A stretch of 64,000 nt of DNA, from NCBI GenBank assembly GCA_029256725.1, contig JAQSXJ010000050.1, forward strand, positions 20,202-84,201, written 5' to 3'. Source of the DNA: Anaerocolumna sp. (GTDB lineage Bacteria; Bacillota; Clostridia; Lachnospirales; Lachnospiraceae). Positions 17,291 through 26,210 of this stretch are shown one piece after another. Position numbers and translations under genes: made by a program. The notes under the pieces were generated by a model that worked only from the letters and a program-made list of their open reading frames with translations, did not search any database and was not told the origin of the DNA. Every line of letters begins with the position of its first letter. The first letter of the stretch is position 1.

Positions 17291-19009
17291 ATGAATGATG
17301 AGTATTATTACAATGGGGCAATATCAGGCGTTGGTATCCCCTATGATGATATTAACTGGTACGATGTAGAAGGTTCTCCCTTTGGTTCGGCAGCAGCTTT
17401 TAATGTTATTGTTTTTGGTGATGCCAATAATATAATTGATGTTGAAGGAGCTATGGCAGTTGGAGGTACCTTCTACAGTCCAAGAGGGATAAGTATCGGT
17501 TTCAAAAGAAAAAACGGTCAGGTGGAACTTGGATATTCCCCTGATTTGGTTCGCTTTATGGTAGGTGGCAACACGACTTTTATGGGACCTCTCGTTGTTG
17601 TTGGTCACGTAGTTGGAAACGGCAGCTTTCAAGTAGCAAAAGGAAGTACTTATCTGATTGGTAAAGATGGTACCCCAGATCAAAAACAGGAACTGGCTTT
17701 TCTTTATCAGGCTAATAACGGAAGCAGATATTGGGAACCTTCCGATAAGGGAGATCATTATCTTATATCCAGTTATGACGTTCCTCGTTTCATACCTGCA
17801 AGCAGAATAGAAGCAAATGTTACGTCATTTTTCCAGGATGCAAAGGAAAGCATTGAAGCATATAAAGATTGTATCGAGAACCTGCCGGTAAACGGTACGA
17901 TAACGGATAATTATCATGAATGGATATTAAGAGGGACAGATCCTGTTCAGAATGTATTTTCAGTTGATGTAAGACCTAACGGCATTATCAATAAAGGCCT
18001 TCGTGCTGAAGTTCCTGAGGGAAGTCTTGTTATTGTGCGGATAAGATCAGGTGCTCATGCCCATCTTCAATATGGCGTTATGGGTGAGGAAAGTAAAGCA
18101 AATCATACTATTTATGTATTTGAAGATGCTCAGCAGATTCATATGGAAACACCAGCCGATATCTGGGGAAGTATCTTGGCACCTCAGGCTATGTTCCACG
18201 GACATCAAACCGGTGGCCATGTCAGCGGTAATGTTGCATTAGGTGGTTTTGCAGTTAATGCAAACAGCGGTTTTGAATTCCATCTCTATCCATTCGTAGG
18301 CGGGTTAGTATGTGGTGCTCCACAGCCAACTCCAATTCCAGCTCCAGCCCCCATTGTTCCGCCAAGACCAACTCCTCCAGCTCAAACAGTACCCGCGCAG
18401 CCAAGGCCTACACCACCGGCACAACCAAGACCCACACCACCGGCGCAGCCAGCACCGGCACAACCAAGGCCTACACCGCCGGTACAACCAAGACCGACAC
18501 CACCCGCGCAGCCAGCACCCGCGCAGCCAAGACCAACACCACCGGCTCGACCAAGACCGACACCACCAGTACAGACTATGCCAGCGATGACTTGTCCTGT
18601 TTGCCCGGAACCACAACCTTGTCCCGCTTGCCCTGAAACGGAACCAGAAATAATACCATTTCCTGTGCCAGTACCAGTACCGATTATTAAGGAACCAAAA
18701 CCGTGTCCTGTTTGCCCTGATATAAAAGAATGCCTTATTACACCTGGAATTATCTTTGGATGTGTCTGGGGTTGCGATTGTCATAAATCACATGAGTGGG
18801 AAGTTAAACTCTATACAGTATGCGATGATTGTAAGAAACTCATTTATTGTGAGAAAATATGTCGTTACGGATGCTTTAAATTTGAAGTACCTTATAACGG
18901 CTGCTATGTTCTGGAAGTATGCCCTGCTGATAAGGCAACAAAACAAAGCTGCTGTAAACCAAAGGTTACTCTTAAAAATATCGGTGTTGCTAATTTTATG
19001 CTCTGCTAA
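17291..19009 (+). CDS. choice-of-anchor A family protein with Pro-rich and Cys-rich tails
   Basis: 572 residues in three parts. Residues 1-340 match the choice-of-anchor A domain (AAAFNVIVFGDAN, DVEGAMAVGG, DIWGSILAPQA, HGHQTGGHVSGN). Residues about 345-433 are Pro-Thr-Ala-Gln-Arg repeats of the PRPTPPAQP kind. Residues 434-572 are Cys-rich (CPVCPEPQPCPACP, CGCDCH-like pairs). Choice-of-anchor proteins are normally secreted and wall-attached, but this one has no signal peptide, membrane anchor or sorting motif. That pattern, with the Cys-rich end, suggests assembly onto the spore surface from the mother cell. ATG behind AGGAG. Confidence 0.78.
   Translation: MNDEYYYNGAISGVGIPYDDINWYDVEGSPFGSAAAFNVIVFGDANNIIDVEGAMAVGGTFYSPRGISIGFKRKNGQVELGYSPDLVRFMVGGNTTFMGPLVVVGHVVGNGSFQVAKGSTYLIGKDGTPDQKQELAFLYQANNGSRYWEPSDKGDHYLISSYDVPRFIPASRIEANVTSFFQDAKESIEAYKDCIENLPVNGTITDNYHEWILRGTDPVQNVFSVDVRPNGIINKGLRAEVPEGSLVIVRIRSGAHAHLQYGVMGEESKANHTIYVFEDAQQIHMETPADIWGSILAPQAMFHGHQTGGHVSGNVALGGFAVNANSGFEFHLYPFVGGLVCGAPQPTPIPAPAPIVPPRPTPPAQTVPAQPRPTPPAQPRPTPPAQPAPAQPRPTPPVQPRPTPPAQPAPAQPRPTPPARPRPTPPVQTMPAMTCPVCPEPQPCPACPETEPEIIPFPVPVPVPIIKEPKPCPVCPDIKECLITPGIIFGCVWGCDCHKSHEWEVKLYTVCDDCKKLIYCEKICRYGCFKFEVPYNGCYVLEVCPADKATKQSCCKPKVTLKNIGVANFMLC
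18345..18580 (+). repeat. imperfect repeats encoding the Pro-rich linker
   Basis: Irregular units of about 24-39 bases encode PRPTPPAQP and PAQ segments. Composition is much higher in C and in C/A than the neighbouring sequence. Copy number is likely to vary between strains. Confidence 0.8.
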
Positions 19010-19013
19010 TATT

Positions 19014-19055
19014 AAATCTGCTGTTCCAGAAATAAATCAAAGGAACAGCAGATTT
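19014..19055. terminator. bidirectional terminator
   Basis: A perfect 14-bp stem (AAATCTGCTGTTCC/GGAACAGCAGATTT) between two convergent genes, with T-rich flanks on the plus strand. Confidence 0.8.
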
Positions 19056-19058
19056 TCA

Positions 19059-19538
19059 TTAGTTAGTATTTGTAGTTAATCTTTTTCCGGTAATAGAGTG
19101 TACTTTTAATTTAAAAACGGCCACACCTTCCAGAGCTTTATCGGAGAAAGTGAAAGAGGAATCATCAGAATACTGGCGCATTAAGAGTGTCAATGCTTCT
19201 CGTTTTTCTTCCGTGTCCAATATAATTATCTCACCATTACCGCATACGCTTTCAAATTCCATGGTATATTTACAGGCTACATCATCAACAATCAATTTAT
19301 GAGAACAGTCCATCTCAAAAGCTGCATGATTGTTTTTCTCAATCAGGTCAAGCTTTAAACCTTTCTTGGCTCCATGAAAATAAAATTCTATATTGTCTTC
19401 ATCATAGGTGCATCCAAAATTCAAAGGAACAATGTACGGATAATCTTCATGAAAGAGAGCGATCCTCATTGCATCACATTTTTTGATAATGGAAAAAATA
19501 TCGTTTATATCAGTTATTTCTCTGTCTTTTCTTCTCAT
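19059..19538 (-). CDS. NimA-like pyridoxamine 5'-phosphate oxidase family flavoprotein
   Basis: 159 residues with the split-barrel flavin-binding fold of the NimA/COG3467 group: MRRKDREI at the start, MRIALFHEDYPYIVPLNFG, then FYFHGAKKGLKLDLI, and a Cys/His position in FEMDCSH. NimA proteins reduce nitroimidazoles, but most family members bind FMN or heme with unknown roles. GGGAGG precedes the ATG. It is monocistronic. Confidence 0.87.
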   Translation of the reverse strand: MRRKDREITDINDIFSIIKKCDAMRIALFHEDYPYIVPLNFGCTYDEDNIEFYFHGAKKGLKLDLIEKNNHAAFEMDCSHKLIVDDVACKYTMEFESVCGNGEIIILDTEEKREALTLLMRQYSDDSSFTFSDKALEGVAVFKLKVHSITGKRLTTNTN

Positions 19539-19582
19539 GGTTCCTCCCTATTTCCACCATCTGTGCCGGATGTTCCATCACA

Positions 19583-19680
19583 GTGTGAAACTCTTTGTTA
19601 GTACACTCATTAGACCTATTCCAAGCATACTTGTGTTACTGCTCCTATAAGAAGCGTGAAATTCTTTAACTAACACACTA
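19583..19680. repeat. pair of related 27-base sequences upstream of the GH2 gene
   Basis: Two similar stretches, 19583-19609 (GTGTGAAACTCTTTGTTAG...) and 19654-19680 (GCGTGAAATTCTTTAACTAA...), lie 71 bases apart in the 350-base space before the GH2 gene. They may be operators for a sugar-responsive regulator. Similarity is partial. Confidence 0.35.
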
Positions 19681-19766
19681 TCACAAAACCTCAAAATTTT
19701 AAAGTATTAGTTTAATTTTTTTAGGGAAGAGTATAATATAAAAGTATGAAAAAATCAGAAAGTATG

Positions 19767-19775
19767 TGCTATACT
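19767..19775 (+). promoter_or_regulatory. extended -10 promoter for the GH2 gene
   Basis: TG-C-TATACT, an extended -10 element without a good -35 box, 115 bases before the start codon. Confidence 0.45.
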
Positions 19776-19890
19776 AAGTTTTGTATGAATTAACTGGTGT
19801 TACTGAGAAAGGTTAAATATAAGAAGCGCTGGCTTAGCTGAAGCTCAATTTAAAGTACATATTAGAGAATTGCCTGAAAGTGAGGTTGCC

Positions 19891-21684
19891 ATGGCAGTAA
19901 ATGATTTTATAAAGATGTTTTTACTAAAAAATAAGAAAACTACAGCAAATCAGCTATATACAACTTGGGGAAAAGCTCTGAAAAAAAATGAAGTGCTAAA
20001 GGAGTATCCAAGGCCTCAGCTGAAAAGAGAGAATTATAAGATTTTAAATGGGCAATGGAATTATGCGATAACGGACAATAACAGGTTACCCAGTCATTAT
20101 GACGGGCGTATCCTGGTTCCATTTTCACCAGAAAGTGCACTATCCGGTGTCAACAGACAAGTAATGCCCAAGGATTATCTCTGGTATGAAAGAAAAATTA
20201 CCATAAAGGATATAAGAGCAGGCCATCGATTACTGCTTCATTTTGGTGCAGTAGATCAATATGCCAGAGTTTATGTCAATAAGAAAAAGGCTGCCAGTCA
20301 CTTGGGAGGTTATCTGCCCTTTACAGTTGATATAACGGATCTCCTGGTTAAAGGAAAAAATCAGATAATTGTTATGGTTCGTGATACCAGTGATACTTCT
20401 TACCACAGCAGAGGAAAGCAAAAATTGCATAGAGGCGGAATGTTCTATACGGCTCAAAGTGGTATTTGGCAGACAGTCTGGATGGAATGGGTACCTGAAT
20501 ATTATATAAAAGACCTTAAACTTACACCATTGTATGATGAGGCAAGACTTCAGATTGAGATTCAGATGAATCAATTAAAGGAAGGGCCGGATATTCCGAT
20601 ATGGCTTCAGATTACCGATAAAGGTGAGATTATTGCAAGCCTTGAAGTCGTGGGGAATAAATTTCTGGTTCCAATTAACAGCTTTACTCCCTGGACTCCC
20701 GAGAATCCGCATTTGTACGGTTTAACTTTAATGGTAGGTGAGGACAAAGTTGACAGTTATTTTGCCATGAGAAAAATCGAAGTTAAAAAGGATAAGGAAG
20801 GAATCCCAAGGATATTCTTAAACGGAGAAGCATATTTTCAAAACGGGGTACTGGACCAGGGTTATTGGCCTGATGGACTCTATACGGCTCCCAGTGATGA
20901 AGCTATGATTTACGATATAATGACCATGAAGAACTTAGGTTTTAACATGTTAAGAAAACATATTAAGATAGAACCTTTAAGGTGGTACTATCATTGTGAC
21001 CGACTGGGAATGCTGGTATGGCAGGATATGGTAAACGGTGGTGAAAGTTATAACATGCTGCTGTTAGGCTATCTGCCGAACTTTTTCCCAAGACTGGCTG
21101 AAAGAATCAAAGACGACTGGTATCCTTTCTTCTCCAGGTTAAATGCAAAAGGAAGACAGGACTGGAAAAATGACTGTGCTGGCACCATTGAACTGTTATA
21201 CAATTCTCCCAGTGTCGTAGTATGGGTTCCCTTTAATGAGGGCTGGGGACAGTTTAATGCAGAAGAGGCAGTAGAATTAATCAGAGCGATGGACTCAACC
21301 AGACTAATTGATCAGGCAAGCGGCTGGTTCGATCAAAAGGGAGGAGACTTTAAGAGTATCCACAACTATTTTAGGAGATTACGAATTGTGCCTGAGAAAA
21401 GGGCAATAGTCTTATCGGAGTTCGCAGGCTTTGCCTGTCCCATTCCTGACCACATGTATTCCAAGGAAATCTATGGCTATAAGATATACCGCAATAGAAA
21501 AAACTTTGAAAAAGCTATCAGGAAACTATACCAAAAAGAGGTACCTGATTTTATAAAGGAGGGACTCTCTGCAACTGTATTTACTCAGTTGTCAGATGTG
21601 GAAGAGGAGATAAACGGTCTTTTAACCTATGACAGAAAAGTGTTAAAGGTAAAGAAATTACCCAATATTACAAATAAGTCCTAA
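19891..21684 (+). CDS. glycoside hydrolase family 2 protein
   Basis: 597 residues. An N-terminal sugar-binding jelly roll (about 40-180), an Ig-like domain (about 185-275) and a TIM barrel (about 280-597) follow in family order. The acid/base is Glu450 in FNEGWG and the probable nucleophile Glu510 in LSEFAGF, so the catalytic pair is intact. There is no signal peptide, hence a cytoplasmic exo-glycosidase for imported oligosaccharides (galactosidase, glucuronidase or mannosidase activity cannot be told apart). I use the ATG at 19891 behind GAGG; a TTG lies 21 bases earlier. Confidence 0.88.
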   Translation: MAVNDFIKMFLLKNKKTTANQLYTTWGKALKKNEVLKEYPRPQLKRENYKILNGQWNYAITDNNRLPSHYDGRILVPFSPESALSGVNRQVMPKDYLWYERKITIKDIRAGHRLLLHFGAVDQYARVYVNKKKAASHLGGYLPFTVDITDLLVKGKNQIIVMVRDTSDTSYHSRGKQKLHRGGMFYTAQSGIWQTVWMEWVPEYYIKDLKLTPLYDEARLQIEIQMNQLKEGPDIPIWLQITDKGEIIASLEVVGNKFLVPINSFTPWTPENPHLYGLTLMVGEDKVDSYFAMRKIEVKKDKEGIPRIFLNGEAYFQNGVLDQGYWPDGLYTAPSDEAMIYDIMTMKNLGFNMLRKHIKIEPLRWYYHCDRLGMLVWQDMVNGGESYNMLLLGYLPNFFPRLAERIKDDWYPFFSRLNAKGRQDWKNDCAGTIELLYNSPSVVVWVPFNEGWGQFNAEEAVELIRAMDSTRLIDQASGWFDQKGGDFKSIHNYFRRLRIVPEKRAIVLSEFAGFACPIPDHMYSKEIYGYKIYRNRKNFEKAIRKLYQKEVPDFIKEGLSATVFTQLSDVEEEINGLLTYDRKVLKVKKLPNITNKS

Positions 21685-21708
21685 TAAAATAGTAACAATG
21701 ATATACAC

Positions 21709-21741
21709 AAAAACGGACGCTCAATATTAGCGTCCGTTTTT
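21709..21741. terminator. bidirectional terminator
   Basis: A perfect 13-bp stem (AAAAACGGACGCT/AGCGTCCGTTTTT), with T-runs in both directions, serves the GH2 gene and the convergent pmbA-like gene. Confidence 0.88.
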
Positions 21742-21828
21742 CCTTCTGACCAGGTGTTTTTTCACACCGAAGCAAATTCTGTTCCAGAAAGTCTGGTATT
21801 GTTTCAAAACCGATAGGGTAATATTGTT

Positions 21829-23103
21829 CTATATACCGGCTACATTTACTTTCGCAAAGGCTACTGCAAAAGGACCTTCATAACCTTTTTCTTTCTGTAA
21901 TTCAGTAGAAAGGGTTAGATTTCCCTGGGTATCTAAGATACTGCCGTTAATGGAACCGCCTGTTACAGGAGTTACGGTTTCACCGTCACAAAGGAAGGCT
22001 AAGCGAATTTCACCGCCAAAGTGGCCGGAGAAACTATCCATTTGAAAGTCTGAGAAGTTAACAACATGAAGGTATTTCCCCTTTTTCATGTCTTCAAAGC
22101 TCTTACTTCCTTTTGCTACTTTTATATGTGAATAGATGCCGGTAGGCTCAGTATTCAGATAATAAGAGAAACGACTGTTGCCATGAAGGGTATTTAATTC
22201 TCCATTTGTAATCAAAGCACGGTCAGTCATTTTAATACCTTCACCGCTGTAGGGATCTTTTGCAATAAGATCAATGGAGATAAGATCTCCTGCTACAGTA
22301 TCACCCTGTACTTTCACACCTTTGGTATAATTGGAATAACCGGGATATACCATTGAAGCAGAGGAACGATCAATATAATAATCAAATATTGTACTAACAA
22401 AGGGACCGGATATGATTACATTATATTCGCCGCTCTCTGGGGCTGTTGTAGCTGCTGCTCTTGCTTTGGTAGTTTCAAGTGTATACTTGACCTTAGCCTT
22501 TAAGGCTTCTGTATCCGGTTCATCATAGTAGAAACTTTGATAGGTCTCAACATCCTGAGGAGTGGGGCACTGAGCTACGAATTCGCCTTTTGCTGCAAAT
22601 TTGATATAAGAAGCATCCACGCCTTCTGAATTTAAGATATGTACGGTAGATTTCTCTAGGAATACTTCTGCGGAATTAAGATATACGTCCTCCTTCATAT
22701 CCTCAGCAAAAAGAGCTTCTGTTATTTGTTTAGCATTTTCAGCAAGAGTTTTCGCAGACAGCGTTGAGGTGGAGGGAAGGAAATCTTCCTTTTGTCCCTT
22801 TGGCAGTTCATAAAAAGCATTGCTTACGAAGGAGGCTGCATAATAGGCCTCCTTAATGGTTTCTTCTATTTCTTCTGCTGTCATTCCATTATAGATTCCG
22901 ATAGCTGAAGAGCCTCTCATTTTCTTACCGTCTTTTTCAAAATCCCTGTACACAGTGAGGGAGTAATCGTGAACCTTTTTTTCTCTTCTGATATCCAGCT
23001 TTTTGCGGATAAAAAACAGCTCAACACTTTCTGTTGTTTCTTCATTTATAAGATAATGCCCTATATTATTTTTCTGTAAGGCATGAAGTATTCTATCAAG
23101 CAC
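21829..23103 (-). CDS. TldE/PmbA-like metalloprotease subunit
   Basis: 424 residues of the TldD/PmbA family. It is the non-catalytic TldE-type partner: it keeps the family fold (GIYNGMTAEEIEETI, GPFVSTIFDYYIDRSSASMVY) but has no HExxxH. With TldD it forms a heterodimeric zinc protease that degrades unfolded peptides and processes ribosomal peptides such as microcin B17 and PQQ precursors in other bacteria. No precursor peptide gene was seen nearby. The start is GTG, with AAAGGA about ten bases upstream. It follows tldD by 42 bases, in one operon. Confidence 0.88.
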   Translation of the reverse strand: MLDRILHALQKNNIGHYLINEETTESVELFFIRKKLDIRREKKVHDYSLTVYRDFEKDGKKMRGSSAIGIYNGMTAEEIEETIKEAYYAASFVSNAFYELPKGQKEDFLPSTSTLSAKTLAENAKQITEALFAEDMKEDVYLNSAEVFLEKSTVHILNSEGVDASYIKFAAKGEFVAQCPTPQDVETYQSFYYDEPDTEALKAKVKYTLETTKARAAATTAPESGEYNVIISGPFVSTIFDYYIDRSSASMVYPGYSNYTKGVKVQGDTVAGDLISIDLIAKDPYSGEGIKMTDRALITNGELNTLHGNSRFSYYLNTEPTGIYSHIKVAKGSKSFEDMKKGKYLHVVNFSDFQMDSFSGHFGGEIRLAFLCDGETVTPVTGGSINGSILDTQGNLTLSTELQKEKGYEGPFAVAFAKVNVAGI

Positions 23104-23145
23104 AGTTTTATTTCCTTTCTATTTTTAATCTGTTCTTTTAAGAAA

Positions 23146-24576
23146 TTATCCAAGACGGATCTTAGCTTTTATATAAGGGCCGCCATCGGATACCTTAACC
23201 CATTCCTTATAACCTTTACCGCAGAAGCCGCCGCCTCCTAATTCTAGTTCCTCAGAGATCATAGTAATGGATTTTAACAGGTCAGGAACATACCCTGTGA
23301 GGACAATGGGGGAGAATATCTTACCGGTTAATTTACCGTCTTTAATCTCCTTTGCCACGTTAACCATACACTGGATACCCCAGTTCTTAGGGTCTTCCAT
23401 ACCACTGCTTGGATTGTCCAGTAAAAAGCCATCTTTGATGGAAGCAATCATATCTTCTACTTTATCGTTGCCGGCCTCAAAGAAGGTATTGGTCATTCGG
23501 GTATAGGCTTTTCTCTCATAACTTTGTCTCCTGCCGTTTCCGGTAGGTTCGGTACCAAGATACATGGCACTCTGGCTGTCACTGATACCTCTCTTTAAGA
23601 TACCTTTTTCAATTACTACGGTATCCTTTGCAGGAATGCCCTCATCATCGAAGAAATAGGTGGCGGTTTCTTTTGCTGCGGCACCACCGTCACGCATGGT
23701 GATAAGAGGGGAGGCAACATATTCACCTATGTATTTTTCAGCAAGAGCACGTTTCTTAACGAACATATCCATCTCAACACCATGTCCGAAAGCTTCGTGT
23801 ACAATCATTCCGGTAACCTCCGGTGTACAGATGCATTCATATTCACCTGGTGTTATAGGCTCACTCTCAAGTAAAGCAAGAGCGGAATCTGCTGTTACTT
23901 GTAATCCGGCTTTCATATCCTTTAAGATTTCGCTGCCTCCAAGGTTAGAGTAACCTTTGAAGTAATATTTGATTTCTTCGCCTTTTGATACCATAACCAT
24001 GGTAGTTCCGGTAGTCCAGAGAACATTTTGCTCCATGTCTTTATTACGGGAAAGAAATAGCTTATGATACTCCTGATATCTAAGACCAGTAGAGCAGTCA
24101 AGGATGGAGGGGTTATATTCCCGGCCTTCGTCGCTAAGAGAGGTTAATAGTGATATAATCTTTTCACTGCCAAGATCAGAAAGGCTTTCCATATATTCTG
24201 TGCTCTCGCAAAAAGTCATAGGTTCATCAGCTAATGCTTCATAAGATATGACTTCGGTACCATCAGGCAAGGAGTCCTTAAGTGGAATTAAGCTGGCATC
24301 GATTTTCTCTTCGATTTCCTTTAAGAGAGCCTCGGAGATATCGTTAAAGGAATATTCACCATAACTGCTGCCGTCATAAACCTTAGCAACAAATCCTCTA
24401 CCGCTTAGAATTGCATCTTCAGAGATTACAGTTCCGCGTTTTGATACATTGTAGGTCATGGCTTTGGAGTCAGAAGCCAGGATGGAAACATAACTGTATT
24501 TGGCTAGAAGCCTGTTTAACAGCTCTTTTAGACAAGGTTTCACCTGCTTCAGATAATTACTGGATTGTACTTTCAT
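23146..24576 (-). CDS. tldD: TldD family metalloprotease, catalytic subunit
   Basis: 476 residues. The zinc motif HEAFGH (HExxxH form) lies in EVTGMIVHEAFGHGVEMD near residue 250, and the family segments RGFVAKVYDG-like and LGGGGFCGKGYKEWV are present. It is the active half of the TldD/TldE protease. I start at the ATG at 24576, six bases after AAAGGA; a GTG 33 bases upstream would add 11 residues that are not needed. Confidence 0.9.
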   Translation of the reverse strand: MKVQSSNYLKQVKPCLKELLNRLLAKYSYVSILASDSKAMTYNVSKRGTVISEDAILSGRGFVAKVYDGSSYGEYSFNDISEALLKEIEEKIDASLIPLKDSLPDGTEVISYEALADEPMTFCESTEYMESLSDLGSEKIISLLTSLSDEGREYNPSILDCSTGLRYQEYHKLFLSRNKDMEQNVLWTTGTTMVMVSKGEEIKYYFKGYSNLGGSEILKDMKAGLQVTADSALALLESEPITPGEYECICTPEVTGMIVHEAFGHGVEMDMFVKKRALAEKYIGEYVASPLITMRDGGAAAKETATYFFDDEGIPAKDTVVIEKGILKRGISDSQSAMYLGTEPTGNGRRQSYERKAYTRMTNTFFEAGNDKVEDMIASIKDGFLLDNPSSGMEDPKNWGIQCMVNVAKEIKDGKLTGKIFSPIVLTGYVPDLLKSITMISEELELGGGGFCGKGYKEWVKVSDGGPYIKAKIRLG

Positions 24577-24699
24577 AATTAATCCTTTCATATTTCGATT
24601 TACCTTCACTCTTTCTGGAATCTCTAATTAAAGTCTAATACTCATCTTAGAGCTCTTCTTAGTGAAGAAGATTTCAATTCTTTCTGTACAACATACTCG

Positions 24700-24742
24700 A
24701 ACGGGCTGGTGCAGAAGTATTAGCTCTCTGCCACAGCCCGTT
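24700..24742 (-). terminator. hairpin after the aldo-keto reductase gene
   Basis: Stem AACGGGCTG/CAGCCCGTT with inner GTGCAGA/TCTG pairing. No T-run follows on the minus strand, so termination strength is uncertain. Confidence 0.45.
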
Positions 24743-24803
24743 TGGGATGTTTTTTACTCTTATATTATAAGTAGAGTGGGATAAAATGTCAACGTTTCCT
24801 GTA

Positions 24804-25655
24804 TTAGAAAGTCGCTGTGTCCGGGTTGGTAGCTGTACCGCAGCAATCAGTCAATCCGGCTATTAAGGCAACATCTTCATTGGTAAGTGTGAAATCAAAT
24901 ACATCTGTGTTTTCTTTTATACGAGAAGGGGTAACAGATTTCGGTAAGGGTAAGTAACCCATCTGTAGGCTCCAGCGAATACCGATTTGAGCAATTGTCT
25001 TACCATATTTCTGTGACAGTTGCTGCATGGCAGGTACGGAAAAAATCTTACCGGTTCCTAAGGGACTGTAGGCCTCCAGTAAAATATCATGACTCTTGCA
25101 GTAGGCAGCCAGCTCATCCTGGGTAAGACCGGGGCATAAACGAATCTGATTTATGGCAGGTTTTACAGTGGCAGTCTCCAGCAGAGCATCAATATGATGA
25201 GGGAGGAAATTACTGATACCAATGGCTTTGATCTTACCTTCTTCGTAGAACTCCTCCATGGCTTTCCAGCTTCCGGCATTGGCACTTTTCCAGATATCTC
25301 TGAATTTTATCGGGTTAGGCCAGTGGATCAGATAGAGATCCAGATAGTCGGTATCAAGGTTCTTAAGGGTAGTTAGAAATGCTTCTCTGGTTGCCTCATA
25401 ACCATGAAAGGCATTGTTCAGCTTACTGGTGATAAAGATATCCTCACGTTTAAGACCGGAATCCTTTATCGCGCGGCCTACACTGGGTTCATTGCCGTAC
25501 ATGGCTGCCGTATCTATATGCCTGTATCCGCTTTCCAAAGCTGCCTTAACGGATTCGTAGGCAACATCACCCTCCGGTGTCTGCCAGGTTCCAAAACCAA
25601 TGCAGGGAATTTTTAATCCATTATTTAATTCATAAGTATCTGTTAAACTTTTCAT
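24804..25655 (-). CDS. aldo/keto reductase
   Basis: 283 residues, an NADPH-dependent carbonyl reductase with the (beta/alpha)8 fold. The full tetrad is present: Asp48, Tyr53, Lys78 and His111 (LIHWP). Family signatures include GYRHIDTAAMYGNE and the C-terminal LPKSVTPSRIKENTDVFDF. It resembles 2,5-diketo-gluconate reductase-type enzymes; the substrate is unknown. Start ATG at 25655 with AAAGGAG eight bases upstream. Confidence 0.93.
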   Translation of the reverse strand: MKSLTDTYELNNGLKIPCIGFGTWQTPEGDVAYESVKAALESGYRHIDTAAMYGNEPSVGRAIKDSGLKREDIFITSKLNNAFHGYEATREAFLTTLKNLDTDYLDLYLIHWPNPIKFRDIWKSANAGSWKAMEEFYEEGKIKAIGISNFLPHHIDALLETATVKPAINQIRLCPGLTQDELAAYCKSHDILLEAYSPLGTGKIFSVPAMQQLSQKYGKTIAQIGIRWSLQMGYLPLPKSVTPSRIKENTDVFDFTLTNEDVALIAGLTDCCGTATNPDTATF

Positions 25656-25793
25656 ATTCTTTGCTCCTTTCAATGACTGTAATTTTTCAATTGTATTTTA
25701 ATAAGTTCATAAGTAGCTTATGTATTTTACATCTTCATTATAAGGTATAGAGTTAACTCGATGTCAAGTTTTTTTGCCATCTGCTGGTAAATC

Positions 25794-25835
25794 GACTCAG
25801 AGGCTTAGACTCAGAGGCTTAGACTCAGAGGCTGT
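25794..25835. repeat. three tandem copies of a 14-bp unit
   Basis: GACTCAGAGGCTTA twice, then GACTCAGAGGCTGT, in head-to-tail order in the 555-base gap between the reductase gene and the large protease gene. Confidence 0.85.
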
Positions 25836-25924
25836 TAAATGCTAAGGTAAATTCTACTTTGCAGGACTAAATTCATTTTGAAAGAGTAAGTTCTGCTTAC
25901 ATATCATTTGCGGAATCTAAAAAA

Positions 25925-25965
25925 CTGCCCTGCATAACCATTTTATCATGGTTAGTGTAGGGCAG
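25925..25965 (-). terminator. terminator downstream of the lactocepin-type protease
   Basis: Stem CTGCCC/GGGCAG with inner TAACCAT/ATGGTTA pairing. On the minus strand a run of six T follows (plus-strand A-run 25919-25924). It ends a 3' untranslated region of about 250 bases. Confidence 0.8.
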
Positions 25966-26006
25966 CTTTTGATTCTAATTTGAATTTATGATTAGGTAAT
26001 GTTAAA

Positions 26007-26150
26007 TTACAAGTATTTAACTAGATGTATTTAAAACACAAGCAAATAATTTAAATTTAAGTATTCAAAATTGCAAGTATTTCGTAAATCAAGTATTTAG
26101 AATTACAAGTAAATAAATTTGCAGGAATTCTATAATTTGCAAGTATCTTA
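26007..26150 (-). repeat. degenerate CAAGTATTT repeats in the protease 3' region
   Basis: Six copies of a motif like TTGCAAGTATTTAA at roughly 26007, 26055, 26071, 26088, 26103 and 26136. They lie between the protease stop codon and its terminator, so they are transcribed. Confidence 0.55.
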
Positions 26151-26210
26151 AATTATAAACATAATTAAATAAATGAATTTGTAGTAATATTAGCTATTAA
26201 ATAAAAAGGG

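Noticed and set aside
18305..18784. Trp/Arg-rich frames on the opposite strand and other frames of the Pro-rich repeat
   Set aside because: Low-complexity shadow translations of the Pro-rich linker of the choice-of-anchor gene.
21829..24576. A ribosomally made peptide cluster built around TldD/PmbA
   Set aside because: No precursor peptide, tailoring enzyme or exporter gene lies beside the pair.
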